From Thoreauomyces humboldtii (lineage: Eukaryota; Chytridiomycota; Chytridiomycetes; Spizellomycetales; Powellomycetaceae), in assembly GCA_027596035.1 (NCBI GenBank), contig JADGJA010000061.1, forward strand, positions 1-53,191: 53,191 nt of DNA. The letters are read 5' to 3'. Of this stretch, positions 23,596-36,951 are shown piece by piece. The first letter of the stretch is position 1. Each line of letters begins with the position of its first letter. The notes beneath the pieces are model-generated. The model was not told the DNA's origin, searched no databases, and saw only the letters and a program-made list of their open reading frames with translations. The translations under genes and the position numbers were made by a program.

Positions 23596-24958
23596 ATGAG
23601 CTCTCCTCTTCAGTCACCAGCGACACCGCAAGCGCGAAAGAGGTCTCTTAGATCTGATAGCCCACTCAGCTTTAGTGGGTCCCCACAACAGCGGCATGGT
23701 AGCCCATCCCGTAAAGCTCAGGCACTCGATCCTGATGGTTAGTTTGCTAGCTTACGTCGCGGGTCACTGTTTACGCAGTAGTGGCTCACGTCGATTGTGC
23801 TTGTTCCCGCGATGAACTCGGCAGAACTTACAGGTATGATTGGTTCAAGAATTCGTCAAATTGGTTTCCAGCATGTTTCAAGCTTTGACCTTATTTTTCA
23901 ATTGCAGTGTGTATCATCGACTTCCTGGAGGTTGCTATCCATCAAATCCTCTTTGTTAGAGACGTCTACCCATCCGGTGAATATACAATGTCTACATCGG
24001 CTAAGATAACCTCTAATATGATTATCTGCATAGAAATTTTCGAGAAGCGACGCATGTACAACGTCGCAGTTCTGATGTCACGCCATCCCACACTTAATGA
24101 ATATATCCGCAACGTTCTCACGACCATTAAACCTGAACTCCAGAAGGTGACCCAAATGCGCAAGAGAATGATAGGCAGCACGGAAAGAGTCATGCTGATT
24201 TTCAGAAGATGCAATAGGGTCAGATCAACAAAGTGCTCTTGATTCTGCACGCACCGCCAGATGCAACACCTGTCGAAACCTTTATCTTCAACATTCAGCC
24301 TTTGGCAAGCGATCTCGGAGGCATGATGGACAACAAGACGTAGGCGAAGTCTGAGCGAAATACGAAGGAGTTATCTCTGACGAGCAGAGCTGCTTTACCT
24401 AGGGACTTCTCCGTCATACCGCTCGCCGATATTGAGACGCACCTCCGGGGATTTCTGCTGAAAATCTCCGTATGTGACTCCATCCTTCAGCCGAATAAAC
24501 CGGACACCGAGTTTTCTATTCTGATGGAATGCGCGCAGCAGCCTGATTCGATATCTGTATGTGTCGTTTTGTGACGTTGCGGTGGCAACGCGCATTTCGA
24601 CGAAGGCTTATCCGACGCCTTTTGTAGACATGGATACCAGCGGAACCAAGCACTCGGAAAGCGAGCAAAGAGAGTACAGTGATACCCATGAAAACCATGG
24701 ATGCCGGACCACTCAAGGTAAGCCGAACGAAGTGTGAGGAAATGGTCAACTCACTCCACTTCATCATTGGTTTTCTTTTCTGCTCGCTAGATGCAACTTT
24801 ATGTTGAGGAGAATCGGGCAGCGAAATCGACTACGCATAGTCAATCAAGAACGGACTTAGAAGCCAACTCAGGCTCCGTGGAAGATTCCGCAGAATTGCT
24901 GCCATCTCATGCGAATAAAGGTAGCAAGGTTCCGAGTGACCAGCGCGTTGTAGAATGA
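23596..24958 (+). CDS. REV7: Rev7/MAD2B HORMA-domain protein
   Basis: Accessory subunit of translesion DNA polymerase zeta, also a shieldin-type adaptor in animals. Exons: 23596-23737, 23825-23833 (9-nt microexon), 23908-23976, 24034-24146, 24218-24339, 24403-24556, 24628-24717, 24791-24958; 867 nt, 288 aa. The HORMA core is clear: [64 protein letters not shown], and the seat-belt end [16 protein letters not shown]. About 48 Ser/Pro/Arg-rich residues precede the HORMA domain and about 45 follow it. The start is uncertain: an alternative ATG (MNSAELT at 23812) also joins in frame and would give a protein without the N-terminal extension. The stop of the BRCT gene is only 120 bases upstream, on the same strand. 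Confidence 0.92.
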
Positions 24959-26065
24959 CACATTGTGGATTCTGAAAATCATGATGTACTTACAACGTTA
25001 GTGGATTCGCCGCGAGCTTTGCGAGAAAACGATTCTTAACAGTTTGAAAAGCCTATTATCATTGTGGCTCGTAAATGCTATGAAACTTGCGTACGGGGCG
25101 CACGGGTCAATGTTGATTTGCGACAGTTGCATAGCGGCAGCGGAACGCTGCAGTGATTAGAATGCTAGATGCCGCTTTAATCGTCTTTGTAACATGCAAT
25201 CCGTTACGCTTGGAAAGATTTAGGCTATTCAATACAAGGGCGTACTGCAATTAATGCTTTACGGTCCTTGATAATTCAATGCATCGACGATTGCGCATCC
25301 CGCAATGTGAATTTCAGCAGGCCATTCCATTGGACTTTAAAAGCGACCAAGGACGAAGTTACCACTGAAGGGACAGCGGATCAATGCCCCGATCAAGGTA
25401 GGAACACAGTTCCTGGGGTTCCGCCGTGCTGCAGTGGACATCACTGTCTGATTTTTGATCGTGGCACTGGTCCGCGCACAGCATGCAGGCTTTTTATCCA
25501 TCGAATCTGCATCGCAAGGTCACAAGAGAACGTTCAGCTGCTGGCAGCGCATATATCTCCCGCACACCAAGGGATTCTGTCGGAGTGCAGAACCGGATCA
25601 AGCACCGGAACACCTAAGAAGTCCGGGAAAAGGAAGCGTTCCACGTCTTTTTCGTTGGCGGAAGACAGTGCATTCACCGCCATCGACCATCATATATATC
25701 TGCAACTCCCACCCTTATCTAGTCCAATAAATAACAATGCAGAGTATTCCCTACGCTGTCTACATTATTATTTTATACGCTCCCTGCATGGCTGTGCAAT
25801 GTGCAATTTGTCCCAAAGGAGCAACCCACAAAGAAAAAGGTCGCCTCGCTCTCTTCCTGCTCCCCCGAGCGGCTGCCAGAGATCCTTTCTCCTCGCATCC
25901 CCTTGCATCCCATAGAATTACATAGGTTCTGCTTACTACGTCGTCGTCGTCGTCGTCGTCGCATCAGCATTACCCACACCATAGAGACGAAGCGCCGATC
26001 AGCACTCCACATCGGATCACCCACCTTTCGCTTGCTCCCAGGAAAAACACCCCAGAGCTGCAATC
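24959..26065. other. Spacer upstream of the eIF3c gene, with a (CGT)n tract
   Basis: About 1.1 kb. An open plus-strand frame (25268-25915) has no recognisable domain and I do not support it. A trinucleotide CGT run (about 25938-25961) lies about 105 bases before the eIF3c start, probably in its promoter or 5' UTR. Confidence 0.5.
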
Positions 26066-29000
26066 ATGTCTCGATTCTTTCGCGGTGGAGAATCAGACTC
26101 GGAATCAGAGTCTGACTTTTCGTCCTCGGACGATGAGAAGCGTCACAACAAGGGTTCGGATGACAGCGACTCGGACGATAGCAGCGATGCCTCCGACTCG
26201 GACGACTCGGGTTCCGGTTCGGACTCGGATGGCGAGAAGAAGGTGTCCGGGGCCGCCCAGTTCATGCGAGGCTTCGCTGGATCCGACTCGGACGACCAGT
26301 CTGACGATGACACGACGAGGGTGGTCAAGTCGGCGCGCGACAAGCGCTTCGACGAGATGAGGACTTGTGTCAAGGGTTTGAAGAATGCCCAGAAGATCAA
26401 CGACTGGGTCGCCATTCAGAACGGTCCGTTTCGTCCATCAACCAGCTCACGGATCCTTTCGTCCCAGTCCGCTCATCTATCCTCTCGTTTCTTCTTTATT
26501 GCACAGAGTTCGAGAAGCTCAACAAGGCTTACTCGAAGGCCAGCACCATGATCTCTCGGGAAGGCGTGCCGCGTTTCTACATTCGCACCGTAATCCAGCT
26601 CGAAGACTACACCAAGGAGGTCGCCTCCAACAAGGAGGCCGTCAAGAAGATGAACGGTTCTTCCACAAAGGCCCTTAACGCCATGAAGCAGCGTTTGAGG
26701 AAGCACGCTAAGCAGCACGAGACCGAGGTGGACAAGTTTCGCGCGGTGAGTTCGTCTCCGGCACCCAGGCTTGCCTAGCTCCTCTTTCTTCCTGAAACTC
26801 AATCGTCGTCGTTTGGCTCCAGAACCCTGTCGATGAGGAGGCTTCCGCTGATGAAGCTGACGCCCTTGCGGCCAGCAAAGTGGTACCAAAACTAGACTCG
26901 GATGAGGAAGATTCTGACGACGACCTCAGCGAAGGCGAGAAGAGGAAGGCAAGGAAGGAGCGTGGGCGTCTTGCCAAGGCTGCCGCCGCCGAGGCCAAGG
27001 CCGAGGCCGCTGGCGATGACTTCCAAGTCGTTGGAAAGGGTGGAAAGGTTTTCGAGGTTAAGCCCGAGAACCTTTTCAAGAAGCTGCAGGAAATCATCGA
27101 AGCTCGTGGAAAGAAGGTTTGTGAAGGTTACCCATCCGATCAGCGCGCTCCTGCATTAAGACTTGTGTTCTTCACTCCAGGGTACCGATCGTCAGGTGCA
27201 GATGGACCACCTACAGCGCATTCTGGATGTTGCTTCCACGCCCTTTCAAAAGGTTAAGGTGCTTCTTGCCCTTGTACCCGCTCGCTTTGACTCGGCGCCT
27301 ACTTCGACCGGATACATGGTTGTTGAGGTGTGGAAGAACGCTGTCGCCGAGTTGAACGCTCTGTTCGGGTTCCTCGAGGAAAACTCCACGATCCGCATCG
27401 TCGAGCTTACTCAGGAAGAGGAAGACATCGCGGCATCTGAAGAAAAGTTCAAGAACGGCCAACCCGTTGACATCCGTGGCTCTTTGAGCTCGTTGATCGA
27501 TCGTATCGACGACGAGTTCACAAAGTCCTTGCAACACATCGACCCTCACACCCTCGACTACATCTCTCGCCTCCGTGACGAGACTTCCCTTTACGCTCTC
27601 ATAGTTCGTGCCCAGAAGTACTTTGAGCGCATCGACGCTCTTCTTGCCGTTGACCTTGTCAAGATGCGTCGTGTGGAACACCTCTACTACAAGCCCGACC
27701 TCGTCATTCAGGCGGTCGAGAAAGAGGTGCGAAACCTCTACCCCACCATTGTTGACACGCTTGAGGACTCGGATGTGATCGTCGAGACGCTCTGCACCGG
27801 CCTTTACCGCACCGAAGTCGACCGCATCCGTACCCGCGCCCTCCTCTGCCATGTCTACCACCTCGCCCTCCACGACAACTTTGAGCGCGCCCGCGACATG
27901 CTTCTCATGTCCCATCTTCAAGATCATGTTGGGCAAACCGAGGTCTTCACCCAGATCCTCTTCAACCGAACCATGGCCCAGATCGGTCTGTGCGCCTTCC
28001 GATGTGGTATGGTTCATGAAACCGTCAACGCGCTCCAGGAGATCTCGTCGTCGGGCAAGGTGAAGGAGCTATTGGCTCAGGGCGTTCAGATGCAGCGATA
28101 TTCAGAGAAGACGCCAGAGCAGGAGAAGCTCGAAAAGCAGAGGCAGCTTCCCTTCCACATGCACATCAACCTCGAGCTCCTCGAGTGCGTTTATCTTACC
28201 TGCTCCATGCTCCTCGAGATCCCAAACATGGCGGCACACGCCAACGAACCTCGCCGCAAGGTTATCAGCAAGCCTTTCAGGAGGATGTTGGATTACAATG
28301 AGCGTCAAATCTTTATTGGTTCGTCTATCGCTTCGCGTGCTCCGCAAATTGCAGCGATTGACTAACAATTGCTGTCGTTGTTTGAACAGGCCCACCGGAG
28401 AACACCCGCGACCACATCATGGGCGCAGCAAAAGCTTTGGCCGCCGGCGACTGGCAGCGGTGCGAGGATCTTGTTCACGCCGTCAAGATCTGGGAGCTCA
28501 TGCCCAAGTCCGATTCCATCAAGTCAATGCTTTCGAGCAAGATTAAGCGCGAAGCACTTCGCACGTATCTTTTCACCTATGCATCCCACTACGACTCCCT
28601 CGGCCTCGTTCAGCTTGGCGACATGTTCGACCTACCTGTAACGCAAATCACTGCGATTGTTGCTGGCATGGTTATTGCCGAGGAGCTTCACGCTGCGATT
28701 GATCAGCGCGCTCAACAGCTCGTTCTCCTGCACAGCGGAAGCGGAAGCGCAGCGGAGCCATCCCGCCTCGAATACCTGGCCGGAGTTTACGCCGATAAGG
28801 TGGCCGGACTCGTCGAGAGCAACGAGCGTCTCCTCGAGGCCCGTTCCCTTCACCTGGGACTCCAGCAAGCCCGCGAGCAGAGGGAGAACCGGGGAGACAA
28901 CTACCGAGGAAACAATGCTGGCGGCAACCGGGGCGGTGCACAGGGCGGAAACTCGGGTGCGCCGAGGACCGGCGGGACTGGTGGTGGCGACCGTGGCGGC

Positions 29001-29111
29001 GACCGACGTGGTCGTGGCGGGTATGGCGGCGACAGGGCTGGCGGACGAGGCGGTGGTCGTGGAGGTGGTCGCGGCGGACGCAGCGGGGAGGGCCGGCCGG
29101 CCGGTCGATGA
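26066..29111 (+). CDS. NIP1: Translation initiation factor eIF3 subunit c
   Basis: Core subunit of eIF3, which binds the 40S ribosome and bridges eIF1, eIF2 and eIF5 during start-codon selection. Five exons: 26066-26423, 26507-26745, 26823-27116, 27181-28318, 28390-29111; 2751 nt, 916 aa. The N-terminus is SRFFRGG followed by acidic Asp/Ser repeats, the eIF3c signature. Then come a conserved helical body (YYKPDLVIQAVEKEVRNLYP), a PCI/winged-helix region (about 720-790, with SHYDSLGLVQLGDMFDLP) and a C-terminal RGG/GGR-rich tail (about 870-916). The tail is GC-rich and low in complexity. Weaker donors (GTCCGT, GTTTGT, GTTCGT) are used at three junctions, but all keep frame. Confidence 0.96.
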
Positions 29112-29621
29112 ACGGGTCAGGCGACACATACACAAAAGCCCAATTCCTTCCCCAACCCCCTCATACCACGCACGCAAACGCATTGTACCCCACCACACAC
29201 GCACTCTACTCCCATATTTTGGGACCTACTGGGTTCGCGGCATCCCACCTGCCTTCTTCCTTCTTTCTCCCTTTTTCTTCCTTTCCTTTCTTTTGATGTT
29301 CTGGCCCTTACTTTGTATCTTTCTTAAACCATTTCTGTGTGTGACGATTCGCAAGCTTTCGTTCCGGTCATGCCAGCCATGCCGCAAAGGCGCTTACGTA
29401 ACCTTAGCGGAGTCGTGGTTGCGATATTTTGGTGACGAAATCGGGCATGGACAGGGTTTCTAGGTTCCGGCTTTCCAGAAATATATCGGAACGAGTCGCG
29501 CACCGAGGATTCATTTACAGCAGCCTTGGTCCATGATCTGCTCCCAAACCTGCCGTTCGTCCCGGGATCGAGATTCCGTTTTTACGGAAACTGTCCCTAA
29601 CTAAAAGGAATCCACTAAAGC
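29112..29621. other. Spacer between eIF3c and the receptor gene
   Basis: About 510 bases. The first part is C/T-rich (29140-29310) and is probably the eIF3c 3' UTR. The rest should hold the receptor promoter. No gene is seen. Confidence 0.5.
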
Positions 29622-31457
29622 ATGACATCGACCGACGCCAGTCCTACAGCAACGCCAACGGATGGGGACTATTACGATGATGAAGATTCCGCCTATTACA
29701 ATTCACTTAGCATCGCTGGGGTGGGTGTCAACCCTCACGGGATCATTTTTCATGACATTTAATGTTGTCTACGTCGAAATAGGGCATTCTTTCCGTCGTG
29801 CTGTGCGCGGTAGTGCTCGTGCTCTTTGCCATCCTTTTCCGGTTCCAGCGTATTTTGGTGAGCCAAACGACTAGCACATCCAGCTGGAAGGCGTGCTTAG
29901 ATATGTGCTGAGCTGGTCGCTAATTTTTCTTAGTTCAAAAGGGTCAGCTTTCGCCTAGTTCTGGCGGGGACTTGCTGCGATCTCGCGGTAAGGACTTTTG
30001 ACATCACTGGGCATAGCACGGATGGTAGATTGACGTCTCTTCTAGTATGCGATTAGTTACATAGTATCGACTATTCCCGCTTCTCCGGCCGATAACAGAC
30101 TGTGCGCGGCTTCCATGTACTGCCAGCAAACCGCCCTCCTCGGTTCCCTGTTCTGCACGGCGTCGATTGGGGTCAATCTACTCGTCGTTTTTGTTTTCAA
30201 GATACGGAATGATCGCCACCTGGAGAGAATATACTACACAGTCAGCGTGGCGGTTGCGGTTTCCGTTCCTGTTACTGCTCTTTTTCGGCACCGCTTCGGG
30301 TATGACGGCTATGAGTGCTGGTACGTGCCTCGCTTCCAGTGCTTCGTTCGGATTGATGAGCGTTGGAGACTCATTCTTCTCGCCGCCACCGTGAATGCTA
30401 GGTACGTTCCTGACGACGATGACCCTCTCGTGTCCGTCTTCGAATGGGAATGGTAAGTGGCGAACAGGAGGAGGAGGAGGAGCAGGAAGCCTTGTCCTCA
30501 TGTGGTCGGCTTTTGTTTCAGGGCAACGTACTACGCCTGGATCTGTTTGATCTGCGCATTTTGCCTGGTCAGCACGATCGTCTTCCAAATAGCAGTAACT
30601 CGCGAAGCTCCTCACTTGCAGCATACATCAAGCAAGCACGCGGACGGCGTCGCAATGACATCAGCTTCCAAAAAGACTTTTCGCAAGTCCGAAAAGTTGA
30701 TAAGACGAGCTGTCGGGAGGATACGGTTCTACGTACTCGTTCCGATTCTAGCTCATTCGTGGGCACTAAGCTACGATGCCCAAACATATGCCACCGGCGA
30801 CGCCCCCGGATGGCTCTGGGGCATGGCCAATTTTATGAGCGGTGCCATGGTAGGCAAAACGAATTTGGGTCATACATTCCCCGTCATTAACGTACTGACG
30901 AGTGTGGATCTCTGTAGGGGGCTTTAAATTCCCTCGTCTTCATCTTTTTGGATCCATCGTTTCAGACCGCGCGTACGCGCTTTCGATCACACCTTGTAAA
31001 AAAGTACTACCTAAGACATTTCTGGCTCGATCAGGGGCAGCAATCCCCAGTTCCGCGAGGAAGTCGTTTAGAATCCGACGAAGGCCGCTCCTTCCAGCTC
31101 GCATCAACCTCGGGTCCCCGGCCAACTCTGAGACAGACGTCCGCGGACGCTATTGAAGAAGGGTTTTTGCACAATACCGTCAACCCTCACCAGCTACCAT
31201 TACCACCACCACCATCCGGTCACGCCGAAGCCATCCCATCGACGGTGTCGCCGCATCTCGTGCCTCGTGATGCAGCGCGAAGGAGCCTTTCCTTTCATCT
31301 CGTAAGGATCCTGCTGGTGCGGAAATCTGATGTGGATCGCATGGATCGAGCCGGGCCAGACACACCGTCGAGATTTGTGGATCGCACGGCGTCGAACGCC
31401 AATCGAGCGGGGGGCGGGTCTTCGATAATGACTGATGCGGAGCTCAACAGGTTGTAG
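29622..31457 (+). CDS. Seven-TM receptor of the Git3/cAMP-receptor type
   Basis: Seven exons: 29622-29720, 29783-29857, 29934-29987, 30046-30320, 30402-30452, 30522-30849, 30918-31457; 1422 nt, 473 aa. An acidic Ser/Thr/Tyr-rich outside N-terminus (about 33 aa) precedes seven hydrophobic segments, for example GILSVVLCAVVLVLFAILF (TM1), LVLAGTCCDLAYAISYIVST (TM2), YYAWICLICAFCLVSTIVFQ (TM5) and LNSLVFIFLDPS (TM7). A TM3 Cys and ECW in the second outside loop could form the usual disulphide. The loop ending FEWEWATYYAW recalls the W..YY pattern of Git3 and slime-mould cAMP receptors. A 160-residue Ser/Pro/Arg-rich tail follows. In fungi such receptors couple through G-alpha to cAMP (family knowledge); the ligand is unknown. 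The 81-nt intron at 30321-30401 has no in-frame stop, so retention would add 27 residues. Confidence 0.85.
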
Positions 31458-31942
31458 GCATGCCTCAGTGCATCCCATGTTCCCGGAACGAGTGAAGGTG
31501 TGTACTCCATGCCAGTTGTTACTCTCATGCATGACTGACCGTGACTGACTGTTAAATTTCTCTTTCATAGAGGCCGAGGACCTACAACGCGGCCACCCTG
31601 CTCGGTTCAAGACATTCACGGTTAAACGTAAAAATCAAGGCGGACGAAGAACCGTGGGATGGGTGCCGAACCTTCCCGCTGCTGGAGGGCCAGACCGGTG
31701 ACATCTTCTTTGCCCCCTCCATAGTTACCTCATCCCAGCTGCAATTTTCCATGGGATCCTGCACTATTCAAGAGACGCAACAGGTTATGAGATCTAGATC
31801 AAATATATATTGAACTGATTCTTAGCGAAACAAAGTATTGGGAAACAAAGGCCGCCCTCAGTTTTTTCCCCGATCGTGCAGTAAAGCCAGCCATGACGTG
31901 GTATAATATACTCGACGCCGTCCACTACTATGGAAATCTGTT
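31458..31942. other. Convergent spacer, no gene seen
   Basis: About 485 bases between the stops of the receptor and the Mpv17-like gene. The A/T-rich stretch around 31795-31850 fits transcript ends. No RNA gene or repeat is evident. Confidence 0.5.
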
Positions 31943-32689
31943 CTATTTCTTCAACGCCTTCGCCCTTTTGCCCATGACGTTGATGTAGGTGCCAAAGACA
32001 AAGCTAACTAGGTTGAAGAAGGGGACCCAAAGCTCTTGGTCCAAGTACTTGATGGCAAAGATCTGCACGGCAGGGAAGATGACCCATGTCATCTTCAGCA
32101 TCGGAACGAGTCGCGTGCGCAAGGTCGTCAGAACACCGGCGAGGTTCGCGCCGGCGATGTACGACATGGCTGCCAGATATACTGCAAAACGAGGGCGCAT
32201 ACGTCAGCTGGATTGCATGCAATCACCACCACCATCCGTCCCCTGACCACCCGGCCGCGACCGCCCATCCTCGCCCCGTCAAGAACAGCACCACACACGG
32301 ACGAAAAGGCTTACCGGCATTCTGGATAGGACTAATAACGAACAAGGAAAAAAACAGCTTGCCGATGGCAGCGCCGGCACCCTGTCTTCCTGAGAAGATT
32401 TTCTCCATGAGGGAGTAAAGATAGTGTCCCATAGGCCCAGAAATCAAGCCTCCGTAACTGCAGAAGCAGCGGTTATAATGGCGATTGCCACCCAGGGAAC
32501 GCCAACGCCGGTTTACATTGCCATTTGTCCAGCCTTGCGCGCGGCGACCTGACTGTCACCTCCAGTAAGAGCACTCGCCACGACCTCTTGAAGAAGGTTG
32601 AGAGAAGCCGCAGTGACCGATTTTGTGTAGATCGGTCGGGTTTTCAAAGAAACCAAATAGTGCACCCTTAGATCTCTGCTCGTTAGCAT
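31943..32689 (-). CDS. Mpv17/PMP22-family membrane protein
   Basis: Three exons: 32689-32517, 32457-32315, 32181-31943; 555 nt, 184 aa, a usual length for the family (Mpv17, PXMP2, Sym1). These are four-TM proteins of the mitochondrial inner or peroxisomal membrane, thought to act as channels in stress handling. The N-terminal pattern YLVSLKTRPIYTKSVTAA matches the family's Y...L...P..TK..TA start. YGGLISGPMGHYLYSLMEK is the GP..H.WY-like stretch. The C-terminal TWVIFPAVQIFAIKYL with VPFFNLVSFVFGTYIN corresponds to the W..WP..Q..NF..VP..R..... signature, with WP changed to FP and the Arg missing, so this is a divergent member. Confidence 0.8.
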
Positions 32690-33044
32690 GCATTGGCGAG
32701 TTTGACATGCGACTTTCCGTGCTTGCATCACCAGAGAGTCTTCGCCTGTATGGCGGCGGCCGGAGAGTCGCCGTTGACGATGGTCATTTCAGCTGTTACG
32801 AAACGATGTAGAGTGGTCTGTACTGTTGGGGGACGTTGAAGGACGGTGACCTCACAGGTTGGACAAGAGGCGCAGCATCTCATCGGTCTTCTCGCGAGCG
32901 CCTCAACGCAGGAACACAGGGACCACCAGCCCACAGGACGGGAGACCGAAGCTTTGCCCACAGGGATGGCTTACACACGGATGGCCGTCAAAAAAAATTG
33001 TATTGGGAAGAGAGTGATTTACAAGAGCAAACGAGCAAAGGATA
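32690..33044. other. Spacer, no gene seen
   Basis: About 355 bases holding the promoter of the Mpv17-like gene (minus strand) and the 3' end of the GFA-fold gene. Frames are short and show no domain. Confidence 0.5.
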
Positions 33045-33601
33045 TCAAGCCGGGGGCATTCCAGTAAAGCTCTTCTCGGGTTTCTCAGTGCAACAGCTCA
33101 GTTTGTCCTGTGTGTACAGCTCGAGATCGACTTTGAAATTCTGCTTGTCCTTCTTGGAAAGCGTTCCAGCTTTGATGGCAATCAGCTCGGGAGCCTGGAG
33201 AAAGAAAGCACAAGATGTGAGCAACCTGAATGAGCCCACTGTTTAACATGATGAGCGGTGAAACGATACCGCATCAGGAGCATGAGCGATGGGGCTGCCG
33301 CATTCGCTGCAGAAGATACGGCGGACAAGCTTTCCGCTGTCTCCAGCCTTGGCGTACTCCTTGGTAGGCCCCTTAATGGTGACCTTGGACTTGGGGAAAA
33401 GGGCGACAAGGGAGTAGGTGGATCCCGTCTGGCGTTGACACGCATCGCAGTGGTCGAGTACGCCAGCATCGGGCTGTGATGAAAGAATTGACGTGTTAAC
33501 ATGCTGCTGTGGCCACCGCGAGCGCAACCAACATCCCGTACCTTTTCGGCATCGATTTCGTAGGTGGTCTTTCCGCAAAGACAGTGTCCGCTGAGACCCA
33601 T
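33045..33601 (-). CDS. GFA/CENP-V-fold zinc protein
   Basis: Three exons: 33601-33542, 33473-33270, 33194-33045; 414 nt, 137 aa. The zinc ligands of the GFA (glutathione-dependent formaldehyde-activating)/CENP-V fold are visible: HCLCG near residue 7, DHCDACQRQTGS, and FCSECGSPIAHAPDA. The C-terminus includes ELIAIKAGTLSK and a final KSFTGMPPA. Members bind zinc and are often linked to glutathione or aldehyde chemistry, but most, including many fungal copies, have no proven reaction, so no substrate is claimed. The gene starts head to head with the MTH1-like gene, 225 bases away. Confidence 0.88.
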
Positions 33602-33826
33602 TTTTGAGAAGTTTGAACGAAAGGTTGGGAGTTGGAAGATGAAAAGAAGGTGTGTATATGACCGATGTGGAGAGCAGGTGTGGGGGAAGTCCCTGGCCTT
33701 TTATGGTCCAGACCAGATGACACACCGGTTTGTGCTGTGCCTTCTGCTGTGCCACAGTGCCAGGTTGCAACCTTTCCTGCCCCGGAGGCGGCCAAAAACC
33801 TCTCAGACAACCCCCCGCTAGTAACG
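33602..33826. promoter_or_regulatory. Shared divergent promoter (GFA-fold and MTH1-like genes)
   Basis: Only 225 bases separate the two outward-facing start codons at 33601 (minus) and 33827 (plus). The region must carry both 5' UTRs and core promoters. No clear TATA box is seen. Joint control is inferred from the spacing only. Confidence 0.5.
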
Positions 33827-34639
33827 ATGTCTGCCATGCTTTCAGCAGGATCGGAAGGCGTCCCAACAAAGCGGGTTGTCACATTGGTCTTCCTTCAACA
33901 AGCGAATGAGGATGGCAAGGTCCGCGACACAGGAGATCTACCGGTCAGAATCGCCCAACTAACAATCCGGGCTACCTTCAGCATTTCGTACTGCTTGGGA
34001 TGAAAAAGCGAGGCTTTGGCTGTGGGCTATGGAACGGCTTTGGTGGAAAAGCAGAAGTTGGCGAAACGGTGGAGCAATGCGCCATCAGGGAGACTCGTGA
34101 AGAATGCGGAGCGATCTTGCCATTGTTGTCGAAAGCTGGGGTTCTGGTCAGTGCGCATTCATGTAGGAACTGCTCAGAGAGATCGGGGCTCAAGTACGGA
34201 GTAGTGGTTTGAATTCGAAGGCTCGAATACCGGTCTGGAATGCCACATTTTCAAGGCTAATGCTTGGAAAGGCGACATTGTAGAGTGAGTCAACGAGTGC
34301 AAGAGCCACACTAATCTCCGCACAACATTAATGAGGTTTCCATCAGGACCGAGGAGATGCGGCCGCAATGGTGGGACTCATCAGAGATGCCATTTGATGA
34401 AATGTGGCCAGATGATCGCCTCTGGTGGGACTTTCTGATGGCAGGCGACCTATTCACAGGCGGCTTCTGGTATGAGCATCTTTTGAAATGGCCGTTCTGT
34501 GCAAGTTCAAAACTGAAGCAAACGGTTCTTTGACTTGCACAGGTTTGCAGAAGATCAAAAAACGTGGCTGCGACACCAACTGGAAATAGTTCGAGATTTG
34601 CCAACGCAATGGGACATAGAAACGAAGCGATGGGTATAA
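33827..34639 (+). CDS. MTH1/NUDT1-like Nudix hydrolase
   Basis: Hydrolyses oxidised purine nucleotides such as 8-oxo-dGTP to monophosphates, keeping them out of DNA (family role). Five exons: 33827-33919, 33982-34146, 34205-34284, 34347-34469, 34543-34639; 558 nt, 185 aa. The Nudix box is perfect at residues 53-75: G53, E59, R67, E68, E71, E72, G74. After it, [10 protein letters not shown], then [22 protein letters not shown] follow the human MTH1 layout, including the Trp-Pro-Asp-Asp base-recognition motif. [12 protein letters not shown] matches the C-terminal strand. There are about 30 more C-terminal residues than in the human protein. Confidence 0.93.
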
Positions 34640-35007
34640 TGGTGGCGGCTGGTTTGAACGCCAGTAGATCTTGAGGCGATCATCCCGTTCAAGATCCGGG
34701 CTACTAGTATACATGTAGTTGCCGCCAATCTAATATGTGGAAGCATCAGAGTGCCCATGCCTTGTTGCCAAAGGAAGGCTGAGATAGCTGTCGATCGATG
34801 TCGGCCGGATCACGTGCCCACACCCGCTGCTGACGTCTCCACCCGCTCCCTCATTCGGCAATGAGCTGCTGGCGGCCGGGGGCACCACAGGGTGACCACA
34901 ACGCCCCCCGTAAGACCGCTCCTAATCTCAACAGTTCCCGGATCATCTCGAATCCGACTTTCAACTTCCCTCCGTATTACCCTCGCAAAAACACCACTAC
35001 ATCCATA
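34640..35007. other. Actin gene promoter region
   Basis: About 370 bases between the MTH1-like stop and the actin start. No gene is seen. The last 60 bases before the actin ATG are rich in A, C and T, as in many strongly expressed fungal genes. Confidence 0.5.
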
Positions 35008-36777
<1,770 letters not shown>

Positions 36778-36951
36778 GCCTCTTGCTCTTTCCCCTTATT
36801 CCCATTCCTCCCCACCCCTCGTGGTTTCACTGGCAGTCGTTTGGCTGCCGTAACAATGGCGGCTGGTCTTACCTAAGGCTGCGAAACGTTTTTGTATTCA
36901 AATGAGCTGCTTGCAAACGTTCTCCGATGATGATTGTGCATGCCAGCGATC

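Noticed and set aside
25268..25915. Plus-strand frame of 215 codons before eIF3c
   Set aside because: Mixed composition and no recognisable motif; most likely chance.
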